Below, piece by piece: positions 14,642 through 22,636 of a stretch of DNA of 64,000 nucleotides (position 1 is the first letter of the stretch; the number at the start of each line of letters is the position of its first letter). A program made the translations under genes and the position numbers. The stretch is from an uncultured Erysipelotrichaceae bacterium (GTDB lineage Bacteria > Bacillota_I > Bacilli_A > Erysipelotrichales > Erysipelotrichaceae): contig OMXA01000001.1 in assembly GCA_900314905.1 (NCBI GenBank), forward strand, positions 62,001 through 126,000. The letters are read 5' to 3'. The notes beneath the pieces are model-generated. The model did not search any database and was not told the origin of the DNA. It saw only the letters and a list, made by a program, of their open reading frames with translations.

Positions 14642-16930
14642 ATGGAATCAAAGAAGAAAAAGAAAGGTCTGGCCGGGTTCTGGGCGGTCCTGGCAGTCAT
14701 TGCCGTGCTGATCGGCAGTACTTTCGGCGTGATCCGGGAACATCTGAATCTCGGTCTGGATCTGGTCGGAGGATTTGAGATCCTGTACGAAGTCACGCCG
14801 CTGGAAGATGGCGGAACGGTTGATATGACCGCAGTCACCAACAGCATTCAGAAGCGTGTCAATGTGCTCGGGGTCTCGGAACCGGTCATCACCGTAGAGG
14901 GAGACAACCGGATCCGGGTTCAGCTGGCGGGTGTTGCAGATCAGGAAAGTGCCCGTGAGATGATCGGCACGACTGCCAATCTGACATTCCGTGATGTGAA
15001 TAACAACCTGCTGGCGGATTCTTCCATCATCCAGGAGGGCGGCGCATCACTTGCCTATCAGGATGGCAAGCCGGTCGTCTCATTGAAGATCGCGGATGAA
15101 TCAAAGTTTGCCGAAATCACGAGCACCGTCTCAAAGATGAGCAGCGGCGACAACATCATGGTCATCTGGCTTGATTATGAAGATGGCGATGATTACAAGA
15201 CCGAAGCTGCCAAAGCAGCCCAGGGAGAAGAGCCGAAGTACATCAGCGCTGCGAGCGTCAACAGCACGATCAGCGGCGACTGCATCATCGAAGGAAACTT
15301 CACCGCTACGGAAGCTACCACGCTTGCCAATCTGATCAACTCCGGCTCACTGCCGGTGAAGCTGACGGAAATCAGCTCCAACGTGGTCAGTGCCGAATAT
15401 GGCCAGGATGCCCTGTCCAGAACCGCATTTGCCGGACTGATCGGCGTCATTGCGGTCATCATCTTCATGATCTGGAACTACCGCATTCCGGGCGTCATCG
15501 CTTCGATCATGCTGGCGGCTTATCTCTGGACAGTATTCGGAGTATATGCTCTGATGGGGGCAGTCTTCACGCTGCCTGGCATCGGCGCGCTGGTGCTCGG
15601 CGTCGGCATGACCGTAGATGCGAATATCATCAACTATGAACGCATCCGCCAGGAACTCTGGAAGGGACGTTCCGTACGTGCTTCGGTTGCAGAAGGCCAG
15701 AAGCTTTCCTTCTCGGCAATCTTCGATGCGCAGTTCACGACGCTGCTTGCCGGTCTCATCATGTATATCTGGGGCAATGGCGCCGTCAAGGGATTTGCGA
15801 CGATGCTCATCGTGACCGTGTTCATGACTCTGATCGTCAACGTAGCTCTGTCGAGATTCTTATTGAACCTCGTGGTGAACAGCAGTGTCCTTGACGACAA
15901 GCCGCAGGCATTCGGCGTGAAGAAGAATCAGATTCCGGACATCACGAAGGGTCAGGAACAGTTCTACTTCGGACGTTTCCATGGCGTGGATTATCTCAGC
16001 TTTGCCAAGTATGAAATCCGTACGGCACTTGCAATTCTTGCGGTTGCTCTGGTCTTCGGCATCGTCAACACGGCAAAAGGCAATGGCTTCATGAACCTCG
16101 GCATCGACTTCTCTTCCGGTACGAAGCTGACCATCACGAGCGAATCGGCAGTCACGATCAGCGATGTGCAGACCGAGATGGAAAGCCTCGGCTATACGAA
16201 CTTCAGCTACCAGGAAGCAGGCGATACGACCGTTTATGCGACGACGAAGGATTCTCTCAGCACTGAGGATCTGGAATCGATCAAGAGTGCGTTCAAGGAT
16301 CTGTACGGCGAAGAGCCTGGCGACAACGTCGTCACTCCGGTCGTCGGCAGAGAACTCGTGCGCAATGCCTTCATTCTGACGATCGTCGCTTGGATCGCCA
16401 TGCTTGCATACATTGCGTTCCGCTATGAATGGGACTACGCAATCGGATGTCTGGTCGCCCTGATTCACGATGTCCTGATCACGCTGGCCGTGTTTGCGAT
16501 CTTCCGGCTTGAAGTGAATACGGAAGTTATCTCGGTGCTCCTGACGATCATCGGCTATTCGATCAATAACTCGATCGTCGTCTTCGACCGGGTCCGCGAG
16601 AATATGAAGAGCGAGAAGAACAATATGAAGCCGGAAGACTACCGCAGGGTCATCGATACGTCTCTGGATTCGACGCTGAGCATGTCGGTCTACAGCTCCT
16701 TGACGACGCTGCTTCCGGTCATCTTCCTTCTGATCTTCGGATCGGATTCGATCTTCACCTTCACGTTTGCCATGTTCATCGGCATGATCGCCGGAACGTT
16801 CTCTTCCCTGTTCCTGGCTCCGGATGTCTGGTATTACATCCGCACGCATCATAAGCCGAAGAACCGCAAGCCGAAGAAAGAACAGAAAGAAAAGCTTGAC
16901 GAGTACACGATCAAGGGAATCAACGCATAA
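14642..16930 (+). CDS. secDF: Protein translocase SecDF, fused form
   Basis: SecD and SecF are joined in one 762-residue protein, as in Bacillus. The complex uses the proton gradient to help SecYEG pull proteins outward. The SecD half has the first membrane segment, the NLGLDLVGGFEILYEV motif (residues 36-50), the periplasmic-side P1 domain, and LGVGMTVDANIINYERIRQEL. The SecF half starts near residue 465 with NLGIDFSSGTKLTI and has the SINNSIVVFDRVREN motif. Twelve membrane segments can be counted. It follows comN by two bases and ends in a basic lysine-rich tail. Confidence 0.96.
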   Translation: MESKKKKKGLAGFWAVLAVIAVLIGSTFGVIREHLNLGLDLVGGFEILYEVTPLEDGGTVDMTAVTNSIQKRVNVLGVSEPVITVEGDNRIRVQLAGVADQESAREMIGTTANLTFRDVNNNLLADSSIIQEGGASLAYQDGKPVVSLKIADESKFAEITSTVSKMSSGDNIMVIWLDYEDGDDYKTEAAKAAQGEEPKYISAASVNSTISGDCIIEGNFTATEATTLANLINSGSLPVKLTEISSNVVSAEYGQDALSRTAFAGLIGVIAVIIFMIWNYRIPGVIASIMLAAYLWTVFGVYALMGAVFTLPGIGALVLGVGMTVDANIINYERIRQELWKGRSVRASVAEGQKLSFSAIFDAQFTTLLAGLIMYIWGNGAVKGFATMLIVTVFMTLIVNVALSRFLLNLVVNSSVLDDKPQAFGVKKNQIPDITKGQEQFYFGRFHGVDYLSFAKYEIRTALAILAVALVFGIVNTAKGNGFMNLGIDFSSGTKLTITSESAVTISDVQTEMESLGYTNFSYQEAGDTTVYATTKDSLSTEDLESIKSAFKDLYGEEPGDNVVTPVVGRELVRNAFILTIVAWIAMLAYIAFRYEWDYAIGCLVALIHDVLITLAVFAIFRLEVNTEVISVLLTIIGYSINNSIVVFDRVRENMKSEKNNMKPEDYRRVIDTSLDSTLSMSVYSSLTTLLPVIFLLIFGSDSIFTFTFAMFIGMIAGTFSSLFLAPDVWYYIRTHHKPKNRKPKKEQKEKLDEYTIKGINA

Positions 16931-16941
16931 GGAATCCAACG

Positions 16942-16970
16942 GACAGCGGAAGAATCTGCTGTCTGTTTTT
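16942..16970 (+). terminator. Terminator after secDF
   Basis: A stem of nine pairs (16942-16950 with 16955-16963, AGAA loop) is followed by GTTTTT. The next gene starts 18 bases later, so some read-through is possible. Confidence 0.7.
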
Positions 16971-16987
16971 GAGAAAGGACAGAGTTT

Positions 16988-17677
16988 ATGGAGATCCAGG
17001 CAGTACTATTTGATTGCGACGGACTGATGTTCGAGACGGAGATTGTCTCCCAGCTGATGTGGAAGAATCTCATGGACCGATACGGCGTGAAGCTGCCGCC
17101 GGACTTCTTTCTGAAGATCACCGGTGCTTCCAGAAATGACAGCGATGCGTATATGCGCTCGATTCCGGGTCTGGAAGAACATCTTCCGGAAATCTACCAG
17201 CGCCGCTTCGATCTGTCGTTCTGGGGTCATATCCAGAAAGACTGCCTGAACAAGAAGGGGCTGCTGGAACTGGTTTCCTATCTGGAAACTCATAAGTATC
17301 AAATTGCCATCTGTTCCAGCAGCTCTGAGGACTATGTGAAGGCGCTGCTGTCAACGGTGTCGAAGCCGATTCCCTATGATGCGCTGATCGGCGGCAATCA
17401 GGTGTCTCATGCCAAACCGGACCCGGAGATTTTCCTGAAAGGGGCAGCAGCTGTTTCTGTATCGCCGGAACACTGCCTGGTTCTGGAAGATTCCAAGCAG
17501 GGTATCCTGGCGGCCATGCGGGCAGGCATGCACCGTTGCTTCATTCCGGATACGATCGTTCCGGATGAAGAGATGAAGGAAGCTATGGAGTTTCAATGCA
17601 GCGATCTTTCTCAGGTGATGGATCTTCTGAAACAGAGCAGGCAGGGGAATTGCCTGCCGCAGGAAAGAACTATATAA
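16988..17677 (+). CDS. HAD-superfamily phosphatase/mutase
   Basis: The 229-residue protein is a subclass I haloacid-dehalogenase hydrolase. It has the nucleophile motif FDCDGLMFETE at residues 8-18, a helical cap, the ICSSSSEDYV motif II, the lysine in SHAKPDPEIFL, and VLEDSKQGILAAMRAGM as motif IV. The pattern is nearest to beta-phosphoglucomutase and sugar phosphatases of the PgmB/YcjU type, but no substrate can be assigned. It is 27 bases upstream of murL in the same direction, so it may belong to that operon; a cell wall role is only a guess. Confidence 0.82.
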   Translation: MEIQAVLFDCDGLMFETEIVSQLMWKNLMDRYGVKLPPDFFLKITGASRNDSDAYMRSIPGLEEHLPEIYQRRFDLSFWGHIQKDCLNKKGLLELVSYLETHKYQIAICSSSSEDYVKALLSTVSKPIPYDALIGGNQVSHAKPDPEIFLKGAAAVSVSPEHCLVLEDSKQGILAAMRAGMHRCFIPDTIVPDEEMKEAMEFQCSDLSQVMDLLKQSRQGNCLPQERTI

Positions 17678-17704
17678 TTTTCGAAGCGCAGCGGGGAGTG
17701 TTTT

Positions 17705-19081
17705 ATGGAATGGAAAGATCTGAAGGGGAAGTATCCGGTATTCTGCTACCATGATTTTGCAATCATCGAGAGCGATACGGAACTGCAGGTGCATTTTGAT
17801 TTTGAAATCGAAGGACTGAGTCATTTCAATCCGGAGTTCACGCTGAAGAAGCCGGAAGGCTCCGTGAATGCCGGCAATCTCAGGGTAGTAAGAGAGCTGG
17901 CTTTCTCGCTCGGCATGATCGAGCTCATCTCGTACTGGAAGCTGACCTGCAGCCATCAGGTGATCGTGGAATGCGGCTTCCTCGATCAGAAGCAGATTGC
18001 CTGGTGGAAGCATCTGTATTACTGCGGACTCGGAGAATTCTTCTACCGCAATCACATTGATCTGACCGAGGAGAATTTCATGGATCTAACGGCCATCGGC
18101 GAACGGGCCATCGGCGAAGAGGATCCAAGAAACTATCACGGCAATCTGATCCCGGTCGGCGGAGGCAAGGATTCGTTCGTGAGCCTGGAGCTTCTGAAGG
18201 GCATGAAGGCAGATAACGATGCGTTCGTCATCGGCCAGGTTCCTTCGGCGATCCACTCTGCCGAAGCAGCTGGTTATACCGGTGTGCATCTGATCCAGGC
18301 GGAACGTTCGCTGGATCCGCGCATGCTGGAATTCAACAAGCAGGGCTATCTGAATGGCCATACGCCATTCTCCGCACTGGCCGCATTTGCCAGCTGCCTG
18401 ACGGCAGTGATCTACGGTCGGAAGTATGTCTGCCTCTCGAATGAGGCAAGTGCCAATGAGTCGACGATCCATGGCTCGAAAGTCAACCATCAGTACTCGA
18501 AGACGTTTGAGTTCGAGCAGAATTTTACCCGGTATCTTTCCAGGTATGTCACGGATCAGGTGCACTACTTCAGTCTGCTGAGACCGCTTTCCGAACTGCA
18601 GATCACGAGCATCTTCGCAACCCTGAAGCAGTACCATTCCGTGTTCCGTTCCTGCAATGTCGGGCAGAAAGAAGAAAAATGGTGCGGGCACTGCGCGAAG
18701 TGCCTGTTCGTCTGCATCATGCTGAGTGCGTTCCTGAAAGACGAAGACCTGCTGAACATCTTCCATGCGGACATGCTGAATGATGAAACGATGCAGGATC
18801 TCTTCGAGCAGCTCACCGGCATTCTCGATGACAAGCCGTTTGAATGCGTCGGAACAAGAGAAGAAGTCAATGTGGCGATCGCGATGTCGATCCGCCATCA
18901 TGAGGCTTCCGGCACGTCGCTGCCGAAGCTGTACGAATATTACAAGGGCACATCCTACTATGAATCTTTCCGCAATCGCACGCTGGACTATCAGATGTGG
19001 AACCGTGAGAATCAGGTGCCGGCAGAGTATGCAGAACTGATTCATGAAAAACTCAATGAGGCACAGCGTATATGGAATTAG
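17705..19081 (+). CDS. murL: UDP-N-acetylmuramoyl-L-alanyl-L-glutamate epimerase (MurL)
   Basis: The 458-residue protein fits MurL, which uses ATP to invert the terminal L-Glu of UDP-MurNAc-L-Ala-L-Glu to D-Glu. That route was described in Xanthomonas oryzae, where murL is next to murD2. The sequence shows a non-catalytic-looking N-terminal domain, a PP-loop-like ATP site PVGGGKDS at residues 150-157, an HSAEAAGYTGVHLIQAERSLDPR segment, LSNEASANESTIHGSKVNHQYSKT, and a cysteine cluster C327-G-H-C-A-K-C333 that could bind metal. It overlaps murD by ten bases, which is the strongest support. The alternative is another PP-loop adenylating enzyme of unknown substrate. Confidence 0.8.
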   Translation: MEWKDLKGKYPVFCYHDFAIIESDTELQVHFDFEIEGLSHFNPEFTLKKPEGSVNAGNLRVVRELAFSLGMIELISYWKLTCSHQVIVECGFLDQKQIAWWKHLYYCGLGEFFYRNHIDLTEENFMDLTAIGERAIGEEDPRNYHGNLIPVGGGKDSFVSLELLKGMKADNDAFVIGQVPSAIHSAEAAGYTGVHLIQAERSLDPRMLEFNKQGYLNGHTPFSALAAFASCLTAVIYGRKYVCLSNEASANESTIHGSKVNHQYSKTFEFEQNFTRYLSRYVTDQVHYFSLLRPLSELQITSIFATLKQYHSVFRSCNVGQKEEKWCGHCAKCLFVCIMLSAFLKDEDLLNIFHADMLNDETMQDLFEQLTGILDDKPFECVGTREEVNVAIAMSIRHHEASGTSLPKLYEYYKGTSYYESFRNRTLDYQMWNRENQVPAEYAELIHEKLNEAQRIWN

Positions 19082-20379
19082 AATCCTGGAAAGCTGAATT
19101 CGAAGGAAAGAAAGTCCTGATCTGGGGCTATGGCATGGAAGGAAAGTCTTCCTATGCTTTCATCCGGTCCCTGCTTCCCGATCAGAAGCTGATGATCGCA
19201 GATTCCGGAAACGAAGAACGTCTGGAAAAGATCAGGAAGGAAACGTCAGATACGGAAGTCCTTTCAGACGCTGCCGTGGATTTCTCTGAGTATGATCTGA
19301 TTCTGAAGTCCCCGGGCATCGTCATTCCGGAAGGATTTCCGAAAGAACATCTGTCCGGCGAAGCCCAGCTGTTTCTGAAGCATTACCGCAATCAGGTAAT
19401 CGGTGTCACCGGCACGAAAGGCAAGTCCACGACGACCAGCCTCGTCCATGCAGTATTATCTGAGAAGTACCGGACGCATCTCGTCGGCAATATCGGAAAA
19501 GCATGCTTCGACGTGATTCCGGACATGCAGGAAGGGGATCTCGCTGCATTTGAACTTTCCTGCCACCAGCTGGAATTCTGCCCGTACAGCCCGCATGCGG
19601 CAGTCTATCTGAATCTGTTTGAAGAACATCTCGATCACTACGGAACCCTGGAACGCTACGGGGCCGCGAAGGCAAATATCTTCCGCCACCAGCAGAAAGG
19701 CGATCTCACAATCCTGAATCAGAATCTCCCGTACTGCCGGGAAGTTCCGGATGCCATTCTGATCGGAAAAGACATCCGGGCAGAAGGCAATCATCTCATT
19801 GTCCCGGGACATGAGATCGACGTGAACGACTGCCGTCTGATCGGTTCGCATAACTATCTGAATCTGGCGGTTGCCTATGAGATCGGGCTTCGCTATGGCA
19901 TCTCGGACAGCCAGTTCCTCCATGCGGCTGCGAATTTCCAGCCTCTGCATCACCGGCTGGAGGACCTCGGAGAATTTCATGGCATCCGCTATGTGAACGA
20001 CTCGATCTCGACGATCGGCCAGTCGTGCATCCAGGCCCTGAAGACGCTTCCGGAAACCGATACGGTTCTTGTCGGCGGAATGGACCGCGGCATTGAATAT
20101 CAGGAACTGGAAGACTATCTTGCTTCCCGGAAAGATCTTCATATCATCTTCATGTATGCGACCGGAAAGCGCATTTATGAAGAACTGAAGGAACAGGGCA
20201 GACTGACGGACAATATGGTGCTGACTGACGATCTTTCTTCCGCAATGGCAATTGCCAGAACGGCAACCCGCCCGCATCATATCTGCCTGCTGTCTCCTGC
20301 CGCAAGTTCCTATGATCATTTCAGGAACTTTGAAGAGCGCGGCGACATATTTGCGAGGATGGCCAAGGATGAATTATAA
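19072..20379 (+). CDS. murD: UDP-N-acetylmuramoyl-L-alanine-glutamate ligase (MurD, probably MurD2 type)
   Basis: MurD adds glutamate to UDP-MurNAc-L-Ala. The 435-residue protein has the N-terminal Rossmann domain (VLIWGYGMEGKSS), the ATP loop GTKGKS at 114-119, the FELSCHQLEF segment, YLNLFEEHLDHYG, and the C-terminal HRLEDLG, YVNDSISTIGQS and LLSPAASSYDHFRNFEERG motifs. Standard MurD uses D-Glu; the MurD2 partner of MurL uses L-Glu. The binding residues cannot separate the two by eye, so the L-Glu preference is inferred from the overlap with murL. It also overlaps recJ by 11 bases. Confidence 0.93.
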   Translation: MELESWKAEFEGKKVLIWGYGMEGKSSYAFIRSLLPDQKLMIADSGNEERLEKIRKETSDTEVLSDAAVDFSEYDLILKSPGIVIPEGFPKEHLSGEAQLFLKHYRNQVIGVTGTKGKSTTTSLVHAVLSEKYRTHLVGNIGKACFDVIPDMQEGDLAAFELSCHQLEFCPYSPHAAVYLNLFEEHLDHYGTLERYGAAKANIFRHQQKGDLTILNQNLPYCREVPDAILIGKDIRAEGNHLIVPGHEIDVNDCRLIGSHNYLNLAVAYEIGLRYGISDSQFLHAAANFQPLHHRLEDLGEFHGIRYVNDSISTIGQSCIQALKTLPETDTVLVGGMDRGIEYQELEDYLASRKDLHIIFMYATGKRIYEELKEQGRLTDNMVLTDDLSSAMAIARTATRPHHICLLSPAASSYDHFRNFEERGDIFARMAKDEL

Positions 20380-21961
20380 CCTTCACACCCCGGATCTCGC
20401 TTCCATCACAAAACGCTTTCCGGCTTCGCCATTAGTTGCAGCGCTGATCGCTTCTTCTTCGCTTTCAGAAGAACAGATTGAAGAACTGCTGCACGGCTCT
20501 GATACGCCGACTGTCTCTTCGGCGATCTGCGTGCAGAAAGCTGCTGCCAGAATCCTTGCCGCAAAGAAAGCCGGCGAGAAAGTATTCATCGGCGGTGATT
20601 ATGATGCCGACGGCATCTGCAGCACTGCGATCATGAAAGATACGCTCGACAAACTAGGCATCCCCAATGGCTACTACATTCCCAACCGCTTCAAGGAGGG
20701 CTACGGCCTATCTGCCTCGACGGTGGAAGCTGCGGCGAAGAAGGGTTATACGCTGATCCTGACCGTCGATAACGGCGTCAGGGCATTTGATGCGATCGCC
20801 AAGGCAAAGAAACTCGGATTATCCATCATCGTCACCGATCACCATGAAATCCAGGATCCCATACCGGCAGAGATTGTCGTCCATCCGGATTACATGGAGC
20901 CGGATTATACAACGCTTTCCGGAGCCGGGGTAGCCCTGCAGATTTCCAGGACGCTGATCGGCGACTATGCGCCGCATACCTGTCTTGCCGCAATTGCGGC
21001 AATTGCAGATGTGATGCCGCTCTGGAAAGAGACGAGGCGGATCGTGAAAGCAGGGATGCGCTTATTGAATCAGAATGCGCTGCCTTCGGCATCCGCACTG
21101 CTTCGGGAGGGCTCTGTCTTTGATGAGACTTCGCTTTCCTTCCAGATCATCCCGAAGCTTAACAGTGTCGGAAGGATGAATGACATCTCGAATGTGAATA
21201 CGCTCGTGCCATTCCTGCTGAGCAGGAATCCGGACACGATCCTGCGTTATGCTGCTCAGCTCAATCAGGTCAACGAAGAACGCAGAAACCGTTCCCGTTC
21301 GATGAGCCTGAAAGCAGAAAAGATGGTGGATGAAGAAGACTTCCAGCTGATCTTTGATGAGTCGTTTGAAGAAGGTATCTGCGGCTTGGTGGCGGGGAGA
21401 ATCGCCCAGGAAACGCATCACCCGACGGTCATCCTGGCAAGAAGCGGCAATCTCTACAAGGGCAGCGGCCGCAGCGTTGCCGGCTTCAATCTGTACGACT
21501 TCTTCTCGGACTTCAGCGAGCTTTCTGCCTTCGGGGGTCATGCGATGGCCGTCGGGCTCTCGGTTCCGGAAGAACAGTATGAACCATTCTGCCGGCATGT
21601 GAAGGAGAAGATGAAGGAGACTTCGTTCATCTATGAAGAACCGGTTCCGGAAGCAGTGCTGATTCCATCGGATCTGATCACGCTGGATCATGTCGCGGAT
21701 CTGAAGCTTCTGTCTCCGTATCCCAAGGAGATGGTTCCTGCCGTCTTTGCGATTCAGCGGCCTGTGACTGAGCATGTGTTCCGCAGTCCGAAGGTCGTGA
21801 AGTATTCGTTCGGCAATGACAGCACCGGGTTTGACGGGGTGCTGTACACGCGGAAAGGAATTCCGGCTCCGGAGTCTCCGGTCTTTGCGGCAGGACCGCT
21901 TTCGATCAATCGCTGGCGCAGTCTGGTCCGGGTGCAGATGGACCTGGAAGCCGTTGAGTAA
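20369..21961 (+). CDS. recJ: Single-stranded-DNA-specific exonuclease RecJ
   Basis: RecJ degrades single-stranded DNA 5' to 3' in recombination and repair. The 530-residue protein shows the DHH phosphoesterase motifs FIGGDYDADGICS (near residue 75), TVDNGV, VTDHHE, and LSGAGVALQISR, then IADVMPL, the DHHA1 part with GICGLVAGRIAQE and SGRSVAGFNLYDFF, and FGGHAMAVGLSV. The C-terminal OB domain is short, giving a protein somewhat smaller than Bacillus RecJ. The start at 20369 overlaps the murD end and has AAGG just upstream. It ends the murL-murD-recJ run before the apt promoter. Confidence 0.92.
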   Translation: MNYNLHTPDLASITKRFPASPLVAALIASSSLSEEQIEELLHGSDTPTVSSAICVQKAAARILAAKKAGEKVFIGGDYDADGICSTAIMKDTLDKLGIPNGYYIPNRFKEGYGLSASTVEAAAKKGYTLILTVDNGVRAFDAIAKAKKLGLSIIVTDHHEIQDPIPAEIVVHPDYMEPDYTTLSGAGVALQISRTLIGDYAPHTCLAAIAAIADVMPLWKETRRIVKAGMRLLNQNALPSASALLREGSVFDETSLSFQIIPKLNSVGRMNDISNVNTLVPFLLSRNPDTILRYAAQLNQVNEERRNRSRSMSLKAEKMVDEEDFQLIFDESFEEGICGLVAGRIAQETHHPTVILARSGNLYKGSGRSVAGFNLYDFFSDFSELSAFGGHAMAVGLSVPEEQYEPFCRHVKEKMKETSFIYEEPVPEAVLIPSDLITLDHVADLKLLSPYPKEMVPAVFAIQRPVTEHVFRSPKVVKYSFGNDSTGFDGVLYTRKGIPAPESPVFAAGPLSINRWRSLVRVQMDLEAVE

Positions 21962-21968
21962 CGCCTGT

Positions 21969-21995
21969 TTGACATAGACCGGAAAGTTGTATAAT
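21969..21995 (+). promoter_or_regulatory. apt promoter
   Basis: TTGACA (21969-21974) lies 15 bases from TATAAT (21990-21995), a little tight. GGGAGGAGAG before the ATG at 22032 is a strong ribosome binding site. Confidence 0.7.
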
Positions 21996-22031
21996 AACGA
22001 TATTCACATGAGGGAGGAGAGATACACATTC

Positions 22032-22559
22032 ATGGCCATTGATCTGAAAGACTACATTGCCAGCATTCCTGATTTCCCGACCAAGGGAATCCTGTTTCGC
22101 GACGTAACCCCGATTCTGGAAAACGGTCCGGCATTCCAGGAGGCAGTACGTCAGCTGACTGATTATGCAAAAAGCGTGAATGCGGATATGATTGCCGGTC
22201 CGGAAAGCCGTGGATTCATTTTCGGCTGCCCGGTTGCGATCAGCCTGGGAGTCGGATTCGCAGTTGTCCGCAAGCCGGGCAAGCTTCCGCGCGAGACCAT
22301 TTCCTGCAAGTATGATCTGGAGTATGGTTCCAATGAGCTGTTCATGAACAAGGACAGCATCAAGCCGGGACAGCGTGTCGTCATCATCGACGACTTACTG
22401 GCTACGGGCGGAACTGCGAAAGCAACTGCTCAGATGGTAGAACAGATGGGCGGCGTTGTTGCGGGCTGCGCATTCGTCATCGAACTGGATGGTCTGCCTG
22501 GCAGAGAAACACTGAAGGATTATGATGTCTTCCGCATCATGAATCTCTCCGATCACTGA
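22032..22559 (+). CDS. apt: Adenine phosphoribosyltransferase
   Basis: Apt salvages adenine to AMP using phosphoribosyl pyrophosphate. The 175-residue protein starts with IDLKDYIASIPDFPTKGILFRDVTPIL, the typical Apt N-terminus, and has AGPESRGFIFGCPVA, RKPGKLPRETIS and the PRPP loop VVIIDDLLATGGTAKA. As in many Firmicutes it lies between recJ and rel. It has its own promoter and terminator. Confidence 0.96.
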   Translation: MAIDLKDYIASIPDFPTKGILFRDVTPILENGPAFQEAVRQLTDYAKSVNADMIAGPESRGFIFGCPVAISLGVGFAVVRKPGKLPRETISCKYDLEYGSNELFMNKDSIKPGQRVVIIDDLLATGGTAKATAQMVEQMGGVVAGCAFVIELDGLPGRETLKDYDVFRIMNLSDH

Positions 22560-22585
22560 TCTGGCTTTTAAGAATGCACTGAAAA

Positions 22586-22613
22586 ATCGAAGAGCTCTTC
22601 TCTTCGGTTTTTT
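22586..22613 (+). terminator. Terminator after apt
   Basis: A 9-bp stem (22586-22594 with 22600-22608) is followed by six Ts. Confidence 0.85.
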
Positions 22614-22636
22614 GTAAAGAAAGGGGGTGCGGGTCA

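Noticed and set aside
19072..20379. Proof of L-Glu specificity in the MurD C-terminal domain
   Set aside because: The C-terminal SPA-x-x-S and FEERG residues look the same as in D-Glu-using MurD proteins, so specificity cannot be read from the motifs and rests on the murL neighbour.
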